Positions 34,371 to 43,540 of a stretch of 64,000 bases of DNA are shown here, piece by piece. This DNA is from Desulfuromonas acetexigens. GTDB lineage: Bacteria; Desulfobacterota; Desulfuromonadia; Desulfuromonadales; Trichloromonadaceae. The first letter of the stretch is position 1. The number at the start of each line of letters is the position of its first letter. The stretch lies in the NCBI RefSeq assembly GCF_900111775.1, contig NZ_FOJJ01000012.1, positions 363,162-427,161 on the forward strand. The letters run 5' to 3'. Both the position numbers and the translations under genes were made by a program. The notes beneath the pieces are model-generated. The model was not told where the DNA came from, did no database searches, and saw only the letters and a list, made by a program, of their open reading frames with translations.

Positions 34371-34448
34371 AGATTCAGGTTTTGTCGGTTAGGTCCGCGT
34401 TTTTCGTGGATGACATATTTTATGCAGGGATGGAAGGATTCTGACTGA

Positions 34449-36332
34449 ATGTGTGGTATCTGCGGGATCTATAACCTCACGGGCGCCCCGGTCGAGCGTG
34501 AACGGCTCGGGCGCATGAACGATACCCTGATCCATCGCGGCCCGGACGGCGCGGGACTCTTCGTCGACGGCGCCGTGGGGCTCGGGCACCGGCGGCTGGC
34601 GATCATCGACCTGCACACCGGCGAACAGCCGATGGCCACCGACGATGGCCGCTTGCAGGTGGTTTTCAACGGCGAAATCTACAATTTCCGCGAATTGAAA
34701 CAGGAACTGGAAGCCCACGGCCACCGCTTTCGTACCCACAGTGACACCGAGGTTATCCTCCACGGCTATCGCCAGTGGGGGGAGGCGGTCGTCGATCGGC
34801 TGCGGGGGATGTTCGCCATCGCTCTCTGGGATGCGCCGAACCGCACTCTGCTGCTGGTGCGCGACCGGCTCGGTAAAAAGCCTCTTTACTACCATTTCGA
34901 CGGTTCCCGCATGGTCTTCGGCTCGGAAATGAAGGCGCTGCTCACTGACGAGACCCTCCCCCGCACCCTTGACCCGGCGGCGGTCGACGCCTATTGCAGT
35001 TTTGGCTACGTCCCTTCCCCTATGAGTATTTTCAAGGAGATCCGCAAGCTGCCGCCGGCCCACCTGGCGGTGGTCTCCTCCGGAGGCCTGAGCTTGCGTC
35101 GTTACTGGGATCTGGACATGAACCGTGAGCCGGAGGAAGTGCCGGAAGCGCGAGCGTTGGCGGAGCTGCGCGAGGTATTCGACGAGGCGGTGCGGCTGCG
35201 GATGATCAGCGATGTGCCGCTGGGAGCCTTTCTCAGCGGCGGGGTCGATTCGAGCGCGGTGGTGGCGTCCATGTCTTTGCAGGGGGGGGCGCCGGTGCGC
35301 ACGGCGGCCATCGGTTTCGCCGAGAAGCGCTTCAACGAGTTGGAATACGCCGAGGTGGTGGCCAGGCGTTACGGCGCCGAACATCATGAATTCGTGGTGC
35401 GTCCCGAGGCGCTGGAGATCATCGACCGATTGGTCTGGCATTTCGACGAACCCTTCGCCGATAGCTCGGCGGTGCCGACCTGGTATGTGTCGCAGATGGC
35501 CCGACAACGGGTGACGGTGGCCCTCTCCGGCGATGGCGGCGACGAGACCTTCGCCGGCTACACCCGGCGTTACGCCATGACCCGCTTCGAGGACGGTCTG
35601 CGCCGGAAAATTCCGGCATCGTTGCGTACCGGGCTGCTCGGGCCGCTGGCCCGGATCTATCCCCGCGCCGACTTTCTCCCCCGGCCGTTGCGCCTGAAGG
35701 GCTTTCTCACCAACCTGTCGTTGCCGCTGGAGCAGGCCTATTTTCGGGACATGTCCTTCTACTGCAAGCCGGAGGCTAAGGCCCTGCTCTACACCCCCGA
35801 GTTTACCGCCCAGGTCGGCGCAAGCCGGGCCGAGGCCGTGCTTGGCGCCCATTTCGCCCGCAACCGCAATCCCGATCCGGTGAGCCGGGCGCAATACGTG
35901 GATATCCATAGCTATCTGCCCGAGGATATCTTGGTCAAGGTCGACCGCATGAGCATGGCCCATTCGTTGGAAGTGCGGGCGCCGATCCTCGACCATAAGG
36001 TGCTGGAATTCGCCGCCCGCCTGCCGTCCACGCAAAAGCTGCGGGGGGAACAATCCAAATACATTTTCAAGAAGATGAACGAGGATCGCTTGCCGGCGGA
36101 TATTCTCTATCGCAAGAAGCAGGGCTTCAGCGTGCCGCTGGACGAGTGGCTGCGCGGCGAACTCAGGGAGCTGGCCCACGACAGCCTGTTTAATGGCGGG
36201 TTGGACGGGCTCTTCAATGGCACCCATGTCCGCCGACTCTGGGACGCCCACCAGTCCGGCCGTGAGCACAACGGCACGCCCCTGTGGGGGCTGCTGATGT
36301 TCTCCCGCTGGCGGCGGCGGTTCGGCGGGTAA
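34449..36332 (+). CDS. Asparagine synthase-like amidotransferase, exosortase A system-associated
   Basis: 627-residue class II glutamine amidotransferase of the AsnB family, the exosortase A-associated amidotransferase 1 type. Cys2 (MCGICG) is the N-terminal nucleophile that hydrolyses glutamine. GPDGAG and FNGEIYNFRELK are the usual glutaminase loops. The synthetase domain has the PP-loop SGGVDSSAVVAS at about residue 261. In EPS loci such enzymes probably amidate a carboxyl group on a sugar or attached group, rather than making asparagine (inference). Confidence 0.93.
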   Translation: MCGICGIYNLTGAPVERERLGRMNDTLIHRGPDGAGLFVDGAVGLGHRRLAIIDLHTGEQPMATDDGRLQVVFNGEIYNFRELKQELEAHGHRFRTHSDTEVILHGYRQWGEAVVDRLRGMFAIALWDAPNRTLLLVRDRLGKKPLYYHFDGSRMVFGSEMKALLTDETLPRTLDPAAVDAYCSFGYVPSPMSIFKEIRKLPPAHLAVVSSGGLSLRRYWDLDMNREPEEVPEARALAELREVFDEAVRLRMISDVPLGAFLSGGVDSSAVVASMSLQGGAPVRTAAIGFAEKRFNELEYAEVVARRYGAEHHEFVVRPEALEIIDRLVWHFDEPFADSSAVPTWYVSQMARQRVTVALSGDGGDETFAGYTRRYAMTRFEDGLRRKIPASLRTGLLGPLARIYPRADFLPRPLRLKGFLTNLSLPLEQAYFRDMSFYCKPEAKALLYTPEFTAQVGASRAEAVLGAHFARNRNPDPVSRAQYVDIHSYLPEDILVKVDRMSMAHSLEVRAPILDHKVLEFAARLPSTQKLRGEQSKYIFKKMNEDRLPADILYRKKQGFSVPLDEWLRGELRELAHDSLFNGGLDGLFNGTHVRRLWDAHQSGREHNGTPLWGLLMFSRWRRRFGG

Positions 36333-36344
36333 AGGCGATGATCT

Positions 36345-36543
36345 GTCCACGGAAGGCACGGAAGACACGGACAAAATCTTGAAGAGCATTTTTGACGGGA
36401 TAAAGGCGGATAAAATCTGATGTTTAAAACCCAAGCCCCAAAGATTTATCCTGCCCTTATCCGCAGTTATCCGCCTTTATCCTGTCAAAACCCAAGCCTT
36501 TGACCTTTCGGTTTATTCCGTGCCTTCCGTGTTTTCCGTGGAC
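36345..36543. repeat. Composite nested repeat in inverted orientation
   Basis: The inner unit at 36394-36486 runs opposite to all others: it begins TTTGACGGGATAAAGGCGG and ends TCCGCCTTTATCCTGTC, with the CTGC-containing arm on the right. Outer arms at 36345 and about 36516-36543 flank it. This is the only reversed copy of 17. Confidence 0.92.
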
Positions 36544-36578
36544 CAGAAAGTTTTTTTGTTTATTTCTTGGAGGTGCTC

Positions 36579-37937
36579 ATGAATCCGTATCTGGTGCGCA
36601 AGATCGTTTATCCCCTGCATGAGAAGCTCATGGGCCGCCGGACCTTCGAGTATCTCGCTGAACTGGAGCGCTTGCAGTGGGCGTCGCCCGCCGAACTGGA
36701 GGAGTTGCGTTTCCGCAAGCTGCGCGAACTGCTGCTGCACGTCCGGCAAAACATTCCCTTCTACGCCGAGCGTTTCGCCCAGGCGGGTTTCGACCCGACG
36801 AAGATGCAGGCGCTCGACGATCTCGAGAAGTTGCCATTTCTGACCAAAGCCGAGATCAAGCAGAATCTTGAACGCATGACTTGGAAGGAATGCCCCGGCG
36901 GCCTGCACCGCTACAACACCGGTGGCTCGTCGGGAGAACCGCTGATTTTCTATTTCGACAAGCGCCGCCAGGCTTACGACAAGGCGGCGCGAATGCTGAC
37001 CCACGACTGGTGGGGAGCGGAGGTCGGCGACAAGGAACTTTACCTGTGGGGTTCGCCGGTGGAGGCGACCCGCCAGGACCGGATGAAGGAGCTGCGCGAT
37101 GTGCTGACCAACGAACGGCTGCTCAGCGCCTTCGAACTGTCCGAGGCGAAGTTCCCCGAGATCGTCGCCGCTTTTGCCGAATTCAAGCCGAAAAGCCTCT
37201 TCGGTTATCCGAGCACCATCGAACTCTTCGGCCGGATGGCGGAAAAACGCGGCGAGAATCTGACCCGGCTGGGGGTGCAGGTGGTCTTCGCCACCGCCGA
37301 ACTGCTCTACGACCATCAGCGCCAGGCGATCAGCCGCCAATTCGGCGGCATCCCGGTGGCCGACGGTTACGGTAGCCGCGAAGGGGGGTTCGTTTCCCAC
37401 GAGTGCCGCATGGGCCGACATCACATCATCGATCCCAACTATGTCGTCGAATTCATCCGTGACGACCAAGCCGTCGCACCGGGCGAGGACGGCGAAATCG
37501 TCCTGACCCATCTCGATGCCTGGGGCATGCCGCTGATCCGTTACAAGACCGGCGACGTGGCCCAACCCGGCGAAGGGGCCTGCGCCTGCGGCCGGAGTTT
37601 TGCGACCATGCAGGGCATTCGCGGCCGCACCACCGATTTCGTGGTCACGCCCGACGGTCGCTGGCAGCACGCCCTGTCGGTGATTTATATCGTCCGCGAC
37701 GTGGCGGGGGTCGACGAATTCAAGATCGTGCAGCACGAGCTGGAAGACGTGCAGGTGCTGGTGAAAACCATTCCGAATCTCTATCCGACCGACGGCGACG
37801 CGCGGATCGTGGCGGGCATTAAGAAACGTATGGGCGACAGCGTGCGAGTGCGGGTCGAGAAGGTCGACAGCATTCCCCGGGAAGGCTCGGGCAAACACCG
37901 CTATGTGGTTTCAAAGGTGGCGCAAAAGGGGTTGTGA
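36579..37937 (+). CDS. CapK/PaaK-like AMP-forming ligase
   Basis: 452-residue adenylate-forming enzyme related to phenylacetate-CoA ligase and to the CapK proteins of capsule loci. The AMP-binding motif is RYNTGGSSGEPLIFYFDK (about 110-127). The later core is DGYGSREGGF, then LIRYKTGDVA, and a C-terminal lysine region ends REGSGKHRYVVSKV. A small Cys/His patch (ACACGRSF) is present, as in CapK. GGAGG 6 bases upstream fixes the ATG. It may activate a carboxylic acid for attachment to the EPS (inference). Confidence 0.9.
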   Translation: MNPYLVRKIVYPLHEKLMGRRTFEYLAELERLQWASPAELEELRFRKLRELLLHVRQNIPFYAERFAQAGFDPTKMQALDDLEKLPFLTKAEIKQNLERMTWKECPGGLHRYNTGGSSGEPLIFYFDKRRQAYDKAARMLTHDWWGAEVGDKELYLWGSPVEATRQDRMKELRDVLTNERLLSAFELSEAKFPEIVAAFAEFKPKSLFGYPSTIELFGRMAEKRGENLTRLGVQVVFATAELLYDHQRQAISRQFGGIPVADGYGSREGGFVSHECRMGRHHIIDPNYVVEFIRDDQAVAPGEDGEIVLTHLDAWGMPLIRYKTGDVAQPGEGACACGRSFATMQGIRGRTTDFVVTPDGRWQHALSVIYIVRDVAGVDEFKIVQHELEDVQVLVKTIPNLYPTDGDARIVAGIKKRMGDSVRVRVEKVDSIPREGSGKHRYVVSKVAQKGL

Positions 37938-37959
37938 AAAGGGGAGAGGGGCTAAGGTT

Positions 37960-38307
37960 TCAGAGAATCCGCACATTCCGGCGCTGGAATGCCTTCCAGA
38001 AGGCTGTGGGGTCGGCCTGCATCCCTGCGAATTCCTCGGGAGTGTAGATCAGCAGGTCGATGGGAACCCCCAGATCCTGAAGGTCGGCGAAGGCGCGGGG
38101 GCGTTCGATGAAGGGTTCTTCGCTTGGCATGACCGCGAGCAGGTCGAGATCCGACCAGGGCGTGCAGGTGCCGTCGGCGAAGGAGCCGAAGATGTAGGCT
38201 TCATGAACGCCCTTTGCGGCAAGTTTTTGTCGCAGAAAGTTGCGGATTTCATCGGGTGGGAAATCGAGGATGCTGACTGGCGGTCGGCTACGGTCAAGGA
38301 TTTTCAT
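37960..38307 (-). CDS. MntA-like minimal nucleotidyltransferase (antitoxin of HEPN/MNT pair)
   Basis: 115-residue nucleotidyltransferase. AYIFGSFADGTCTPWSDLDL is the GSx10DxD catalytic motif, complete. In HEPN/MNT modules this enzyme AMPylates and neutralises the HEPN toxin. The ATG at 38307 lies 14 bases inside the end of the HEPN gene. Upstream open reading in this frame is a shadow of the HEPN gene. Confidence 0.9.
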   Translation of the reverse strand: MKILDRSRPPVSILDFPPDEIRNFLRQKLAAKGVHEAYIFGSFADGTCTPWSDLDLLAVMPSEEPFIERPRAFADLQDLGVPIDLLIYTPEEFAGMQADPTAFWKAFQRRNVRIL

Positions 38308-38683
38308 CGGGGAGCCGTTCGCGGAGAATCTTGAAAATTTCCGTGGCCGCCTCAATAGCCCGTTGCGCTTGCTCGGTAGTGATGATTTCGAAGGGCGCGC
38401 CGGCGGGGAAGGCATCGGGATAGCGGGCGGAGATGTAGAAAAGGTCGAGTTCCCGGGCGTGTTTTTCGAGAATACCGTTTTCGCCCAGCGATTTGATGAT
38501 CTGATACAAGGAGTGGGTACGAACGATGTCGAAGCCCTTGAAGAAGCAGTAGGCCTTGAGCGCTTTTTCACTGGCCTGTTGGGCGATGAAACAGGTTTGG
38601 GCAAAGAATCCACCCTGAAAAGAGTGTTCCGCCCATTCCAGATCGTTTTCCGCCTGTCGTAGCCAGTCGAGATGCCGATTCAT
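38294..38683 (-). CDS. HEPN-domain protein (toxin of HEPN/MNT pair)
   Basis: 129-residue HEPN-domain protein: MNRHLDWLRQAENDLEWAEH, CFIAQQASEKALKAYCFFKG and DIVRTHSLYQII, with an Arg/His pair at the expected catalytic region. HEPN proteins of this kind are RNases, and this one pairs with the MntA-like enzyme downstream. The ATG at 38683 fits the domain start; extensions upstream are in non-homologous DNA. Confidence 0.9.
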   Translation of the reverse strand: MNRHLDWLRQAENDLEWAEHSFQGGFFAQTCFIAQQASEKALKAYCFFKGFDIVRTHSLYQIIKSLGENGILEKHARELDLFYISARYPDAFPAGAPFEIITTEQAQRAIEAATEIFKILRERLPDENP

Positions 38684-38781
38684 GGTCCTTGATTCCTCGG
38701 TTAAGGGTTGTCTCACTCTAGTTGGCGTGTTTGCCCCTGTCAAGGGGCGCGGGGCGTCTTAATCCTTTCCCGGGAGTTTTG

Positions 38782-40041
38782 ATGATTATCCTCAGACCTT
38801 TTCTCCTTATATTCTTCTTTCTCTTTTCGCCGGCGTTTTCCCTGGCCCTGGAGCCGGAGGAGATAGCGGTGGTGGCTAACCGCTTTGTCGAGGGGAGCGT
38901 CGATCTGGCCCGCTACTACATGGAGAAGCGGGGCATCCCCGAGGAGAACCTGATCCGCATCCGCACGACGGATAAGGAATTCTGCTCGCGGGAGATATAC
39001 GAAGAGGAAATCGCCGCGCCGGTACGGGAATTCCTGAGCAAACGCCGTGACGGCGCAACGATTCGCGCCCTGGTGACGATGCAGGGAGTGCCGCTGCGGG
39101 TCAACCCGCCGACGCCGAGCCGGGAAGGGCAGGCCCGGCTCAAGGAGCTGAAGGGGGAAAAGGCCGATCGGTGGAAGCGGCTGAAGCAGGCCGAAAAAGA
39201 GAAGAGCACCGAACTCGCCGCGCTCAATGTCGCCTTTGCCGCGTTGGAGAAACAGATGGGGGTGCTGGAACAGAAAGCGGCGCGGGCGGCGGTTGACTCG
39301 GAACTGGCGCTGGTAATGGCGGAAGATTATCCCCTGGACGGCTGGGTGCTCAATCCCTTTTTTCTCGGCGTCAAGAACCAAAAAGGGCCGGTGTCCAAGG
39401 ATGAGGTGCTGTTCGTTTCGCGGTTGGATGGCCCGACGGAGGCGATCGTCAAGCGCATCATCGACGACAGCCTGGCGACGGAAGCGGAGGGGCTGAAAGG
39501 GACGGCCTACTTCGATGCCCGCTGGAAACGGCCGGAGAAGAACCCGGACAGCGGCTACGCCTTCTACGACAACTCCATCCACCGGGCGGCGGCGCGGGTG
39601 ACTGCGGCTCAGCGTCTGCCGGTGGTCGTGGACGACAAGCAGACCCTCTTCCAACCGGGCCAGGCTCCCGGCGCGGCCCTTTACTGCGGCTGGTACAGCC
39701 TCTCCCGTTACGTCGATGCCTTCGACTGGCAACGGGGGGCGGTCGGCTACCACATCGCCAGCGGCGAATGCGGCACCCTGCGCTCCGGTTCGAGTCAGGC
39801 CTGGTGCAAACGCATGCTCGAAGACGGAGTCGCGGCGACCCTGGGCCCGGTGGGGGAACCCTACGTGCAGGCCTTCCCGCCGCCGGAAATCTTCTTTGCC
39901 CTGCTCCTCGACGGCTCGTATACCCTGGTTGAAACCTATTTCCTGAGCTTGCCTTCGCTTAGTTGGCAGATGGTGCTGGTCGGCGATCCCCTGTATCGGC
40001 CCTTTTTGAAGCCGGGATCGCGGTTTTTGAGAAATCCATGA
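38782..40041 (+). CDS. TIGR03790 family exported protein
   Basis: 419-residue protein with an N-terminal signal peptide (LRPFLLIFFFLFSPAFSLAL). It matches the TIGR03790 family: EEIAVVANRFVEGSVDLARYY near the start, AAPVREFL, ALVTMQGVPLRV, and a C-terminal GPVGEPYVQAFP then QMVLVGDPLYRPF. A coiled-coil insertion lies at about 130-190. Family function is unknown. Its end lies 3 bases from the end of the convergent ParE-like gene. Confidence 0.85.
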   Translation: MIILRPFLLIFFFLFSPAFSLALEPEEIAVVANRFVEGSVDLARYYMEKRGIPEENLIRIRTTDKEFCSREIYEEEIAAPVREFLSKRRDGATIRALVTMQGVPLRVNPPTPSREGQARLKELKGEKADRWKRLKQAEKEKSTELAALNVAFAALEKQMGVLEQKAARAAVDSELALVMAEDYPLDGWVLNPFFLGVKNQKGPVSKDEVLFVSRLDGPTEAIVKRIIDDSLATEAEGLKGTAYFDARWKRPEKNPDSGYAFYDNSIHRAAARVTAAQRLPVVVDDKQTLFQPGQAPGAALYCGWYSLSRYVDAFDWQRGAVGYHIASGECGTLRSGSSQAWCKRMLEDGVAATLGPVGEPYVQAFPPPEIFFALLLDGSYTLVETYFLSLPSLSWQMVLVGDPLYRPFLKPGSRFLRNP

Positions 40042-40044
40042 AGA

Positions 40045-40314
40045 TTACTGGGGTGGGGTCCCCCGGTAGGCTTCTTTGCGTTGCGCGACCCGCAGAACCA
40101 GAACGACGATCTCGGTTTCATTGATTTCGTAAATGATCCGGTAGTCCCCCACCCGTATACGACGCAATCCGGAGAAGTCGCCCTTGAGCAATTTGCCCAC
40201 GTGGGGGTTTTCCGCCAACTGGTCGATGGCTGAAATCAGCCGTTCACGGACCGGCTTGGCCAGGCGTTGAAGCTCCTTGGTCGCGGTTTTTTTAATCTTC
40301 AGCGAGTAGGGCAC
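40045..40314 (-). CDS. RelE/ParE-family toxin
   Basis: 89-residue RelE-type toxin: YSLKIKKTATKELQRLAKPV, GKLLKGDFSGLRRIRVGDYR and IIYEINETEIVVLVLRVAQR, the RelE/StbE core with the conserved GDYRIIYEI. The start is GTG at 40314, with GGAGG 6 bases upstream. It overlaps its antitoxin gene by 23 bases. Probably a ribosome-dependent mRNA endonuclease. Confidence 0.92.
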   Translation of the reverse strand: MPYSLKIKKTATKELQRLAKPVRERLISAIDQLAENPHVGKLLKGDFSGLRRIRVGDYRIIYEINETEIVVLVLRVAQRKEAYRGTPPQ

Positions 40315-40513
40315 GTCGTGCCTCCTGCCAGTCGATGGTTTCATCGGCCGGGTCGCGCAAGCGTTCGACCGCCAGGGCAATGTCGTTGAAATCTTCAAGA
40401 TAGGTTTCGATGGCCTGGCGGATGATGTCGGCTCGCGTTCGGTTCAAGGTGTTCGCCGCGCGGTCGAGGGCATTGACGGTATCTTCGGGAATGCGCGCCG
40501 TGATTTGCGTCAT
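40292..40513 (-). CDS. Ribbon-helix-helix antitoxin
   Basis: 73-residue RHH antitoxin: MTQITARIPEDTVNALDRAA then NRTRADIIRQAIETYLED is the CopG/RelB-like DNA-binding fold. The acidic tail (DETIDWQEARRALLAED) would contact the toxin. AAGGAAA upstream of the ATG at 40513 supports the start. It is expressed from the promoter at 40551-40579. Confidence 0.9.
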   Translation of the reverse strand: MTQITARIPEDTVNALDRAANTLNRTRADIIRQAIETYLEDFNDIALAVERLRDPADETIDWQEARRALLAED

Positions 40514-40550
40514 GGGATTTCCTTTCCGGATGTCGTTGACTTCTGTTGAC

Positions 40551-40579
40551 ATTATACTGGGCCGGCCAGCTGTCGGCAA
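40551..40579 (-). promoter_or_regulatory. Sigma-70-type promoter of the RHH/RelE operon
   Basis: On the minus strand TTGCCG (40579-40574) and TATAAT (40556-40551) are separated by 17 bases, a near-consensus -35/-10 pair 38 bases upstream of the antitoxin start. Just downstream, GTCAAC is repeated 10 bases apart (40532-40549), a possible operator for the antitoxin. Confidence 0.65.
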
Positions 40580-40759
40580 CGTTCTTTTCGAGGTTGGCGT
40601 CGCAAAAACTCGCCAACCATTACGGTGCTTTCTTCGTCTTGTCTTTTTTGCGAAGGCATCTTCGGTGGATGCAGCGTCTTTCATGGACAAAAAGCTCTCC
40701 TGCCTTTAAACTCCGTGCTATCGACGAAAACCGACTGATATTCCTGCAAGGAGGATCCT

Positions 40760-41866
40760 GTGAAAGTTATCAACGTGGTCGGCGCCCGGCCCAACTTCAT
40801 GAAAATGGCCCCGATCATCGAGGCCATGAACCGATATCCCGACAAAATCCGGCATCTGCTGGTGCATACCGGGCAGCATTACGACGAAAAAATGAGCCAA
40901 TCCTTTTTCGTCGATCTCGGCATGCCCAAGCCGGATATCAACCTGGAGGTCGGCAGTGGCTCCCACGCCGAGCAGACGGCGCGGATCATGGTCGAGTTCG
41001 AAAAGGTCTGTCTGCAAGAGAAGCCCGATCTGGTTATCGTCGTCGGTGACGTCAATTCGACCATGGCTTGCACCATCACCGCCAAGAAGCTGGGGATTCA
41101 GGTCGCCCACGTCGAGGCCGGGCTGCGCTCGCGGGACATGACCATGCCCGAGGAGATCAACCGCCTCTGCACCGACGTCCTTTGCGACTATCTCTTCACC
41201 ACCGACCATTTCGCCGACGAGAACCTGGCCGCCGAGGGGGTGCCCGCCGATAAGATCTTCTTTGTCGGCAACGTGATGATCGACACCCTGCTCAAGCACC
41301 GGGCGCTGGCGTCGACCCTCGATCTGAGCCGCAAGCTGGGCCTGGTCCCCAAAGGCTACGCGACCTTGACCATGCACCGCCCCGGCAACGTCGACGATAA
41401 GCGGATTTTGACCGGCATCCTCGAAGCCCTGGCGGAAATTGCGAAGGAGCTGCCCATCGTCTTCCCCATCCATCCCCGCACGAAAAAGATGGCCGAACAG
41501 TTCGGGCTCGGGCATTTTTTCAACAGCGGCGAGAAGGTGGAAGGCATCTGGATCACCGAGCCCCTGGGCTATCTCGAGTTCCTCCACCTCAATATGAATG
41601 CCCGTCTGGTGCTCACCGACAGCGGCGGACTGCAGGAGGAGACCACTGTCCTTGGCGTCCCCTGCATCACTATGCGCCCCAATACCGAACGCCCCATCAC
41701 CTGCGAGGTCGGCTCGAACATCATGGTCGGCAACGACAAGACCAGGATTCTGGAAGAGGCGCGCAAGATTCTGAGCGGCGAAATCCCTCAGGGGCGCAGC
41801 CCGGAGAAGTGGGACGGCCACGCGGCGGAGCGGATTGTCGAGGTGCTGGTGGAGAAGTTGGGCTAA
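40760..41866 (+). CDS. wecB: UDP-N-acetylglucosamine 2-epimerase (non-hydrolysing)
   Basis: 368-residue epimerase interconverting UDP-GlcNAc and UDP-ManNAc for EPS precursors. The start is GTG with AAGGAGG 6 bases upstream. Motifs: INVVGARPNFMKMAPI, HTGQHYDEKMS, VVGDVNSTMA, VEAGLRSRD, PEEINR and the C-terminal LTDSGGLQEETTVLGVPC, all standard for WecB/MnaA. A composite repeat follows, then the GDP-mannose genes. Confidence 0.95.
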   Translation: MKVINVVGARPNFMKMAPIIEAMNRYPDKIRHLLVHTGQHYDEKMSQSFFVDLGMPKPDINLEVGSGSHAEQTARIMVEFEKVCLQEKPDLVIVVGDVNSTMACTITAKKLGIQVAHVEAGLRSRDMTMPEEINRLCTDVLCDYLFTTDHFADENLAAEGVPADKIFFVGNVMIDTLLKHRALASTLDLSRKLGLVPKGYATLTMHRPGNVDDKRILTGILEALAEIAKELPIVFPIHPRTKKMAEQFGLGHFFNSGEKVEGIWITEPLGYLEFLHLNMNARLVLTDSGGLQEETTVLGVPCITMRPNTERPITCEVGSNIMVGNDKTRILEEARKILSGEIPQGRSPEKWDGHAAERIVEVLVEKLG

Positions 41867-41885
41867 GAACAAAACCTTTGATTCT

Positions 41886-42075
41886 GTCCACGGAAAACAC
41901 GGAAAACACGGAAGAAAAGATTTAAGACCTGATTTTAGACAGGATAAAGGCGGATAACTGCGGATAAGGGCAGGATAAACCTTGGAGTTTTTGTTTTAAT
42001 ATCCGATTTTATCCGCTCTTATCCCGTCAGAAGATTTTCAAGATTTTGTCCGTGCTTTCCGTGTCTTCCGTGGAC
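41886..42075. repeat. Composite nested repeat (outer arms plus one inner unit)
   Basis: Outer left arm at 41886, inner unit 41938-42028, outer right arm about 42047-42075. It separates the epimerase gene from the GDP-mannose genes. Confidence 0.92.
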
Positions 42076-42112
42076 AAAAAGATTTTTCGATTTTTTACAG
42101 GAGTTGTCATCA

Positions 42113-43528
42113 ATGATCGTGCCGGTGATTTTGTCCGGGGGGGCGGGGACGCGGTTGTGGCCGTTGTCCCGGGAGCTTTATCCGAAGCAGTTGCTCCCCC
42201 TGGTTGGGGAGCGGACGATGTTGCAGGAAACCCTCTGCCGGTTGGAAGGGACGCCCGACCTGGCGGCGCCGCTGGTGGTTTGCAACGAGAGTCACCGTTT
42301 CATGGTCGCCGAGCAGTTGCGGGCCATCGGCCAGGTTCCCACTGCCATCATCCTTGAACCGGTTGGACGCAATACCGCCCCGGCGGTGGCGGTGGCGGCG
42401 ATCCGCGCCCTGGCTGAGGGGGGCGATCCCCTGCTGCTGGTGCTGCCGGCGGATCACGTCATCCGCGACGCCGAAGCGCTGCGCCGGGCCGTGGCACTGG
42501 CGGCGGCGGAAGCGGAGCGGGGGAAGCTGATGACCTTCGGCATCGTGCCAACCGGCCCAGAGACGGGCTACGGCTACATCCGCCGGGGCGTGCCGCTGGA
42601 TGGCGGCTCTTCGGCCTACGCCGTCGCCGCCTTTGTCGAAAAACCGGCGCTGGAGACGGCCCGGGCTTACGTCGAGTCCGGGGAGTATTACTGGAACAGC
42701 GGCATGTTCCTCTTCCGCGCGTCCGACTATCTGCGCCAGCTCGAAAGGTTCGAACCGGCGATGGTCGCCTGTTGCCGGGAGGCGGTGGAGCGGGCGGCGG
42801 TCGATCTCGATTTCCTGCGTCTCGACGCCGAGGCCTTCGCCGCCTGCCCGGGAAACTCCGTCGATTACGCGCTGATGGAGAAGACCGCCGACGCGGCGGT
42901 GGTGCCCCTCGACGCCGGCTGGAGCGACGTCGGTTCCTGGTCGGCGTTGTGGGAGGTGGGGGCGCGGGATGCCGACGGCAACGTCAGCCACGGCGACGTG
43001 CTCGTTCACGCCAGCCGCGATTGCTATCTCTATGCCGGTAGCCGGATGCTGGCGACGGTCGGGATCGACAATCTGGTGGTGGTGGAGACCGCCGACGCGG
43101 TGCTGGTGGCGGCGAAGGACCGGGTGCAGGAGGTCAAGGAGATTGTCGCTCGACTCAAGGAGCAGAAGCGCGGCGAAGCGCTGCTTCACCGACGGGTGAA
43201 TCGCCCCTGGGGGAGCTACGAATGCATCGGCGAAGCGCCCCGCTATCAGGTGAAAAGGATCGTCGTCGCCCCCGGCGCAGCCCTTTCGCTGCAACGCCAT
43301 CATCATCGCGCCGAGCACTGGGTGGTGGTCAGGGGAACGGCGCGCATCACCTGCGGTGAAAAAACCTTCCTGCTCACCGAGAACCAGTCGACCTACATCC
43401 CCCTCGGCGAGACCCATCGCCTGGAGAATCCCGGCAAGATTCCCCTGGAACTCATCGAGGTCCAGTCGGGGAGTTATCTGGGGGAAGACGACATCGAACG
43501 CTTCGAGGATACCTACGGACGAGCCTGA
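42113..43528 (+). CDS. manC: Mannose-1-phosphate guanylyltransferase / mannose-6-phosphate isomerase
   Basis: 471-residue bifunctional type II enzyme making GDP-mannose. The N-terminal nucleotidyltransferase has [16 protein letters not shown] and the FVEKP core ([10 protein letters not shown]). The C-terminal cupin isomerase domain starts at about residue 350 with [13 protein letters not shown] and has [11 protein letters not shown], the metal site. AGGAG 9 bases upstream fits the ATG at 42113. The phosphomannomutase gene follows after 12 bases. Confidence 0.94.
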   Translation: MIVPVILSGGAGTRLWPLSRELYPKQLLPLVGERTMLQETLCRLEGTPDLAAPLVVCNESHRFMVAEQLRAIGQVPTAIILEPVGRNTAPAVAVAAIRALAEGGDPLLLVLPADHVIRDAEALRRAVALAAAEAERGKLMTFGIVPTGPETGYGYIRRGVPLDGGSSAYAVAAFVEKPALETARAYVESGEYYWNSGMFLFRASDYLRQLERFEPAMVACCREAVERAAVDLDFLRLDAEAFAACPGNSVDYALMEKTADAAVVPLDAGWSDVGSWSALWEVGARDADGNVSHGDVLVHASRDCYLYAGSRMLATVGIDNLVVVETADAVLVAAKDRVQEVKEIVARLKEQKRGEALLHRRVNRPWGSYECIGEAPRYQVKRIVVAPGAALSLQRHHHRAEHWVVVRGTARITCGEKTFLLTENQSTYIPLGETHRLENPGKIPLELIEVQSGSYLGEDDIERFEDTYGRA

Positions 43529-43540
43529 GGAGAGAGTTAA

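Noticed and set aside
34389..36434. 681-codon minus-strand frame opposite the amidotransferase gene
   Set aside because: Antisense shadow starting in repeat sequence; no recognisable domain.
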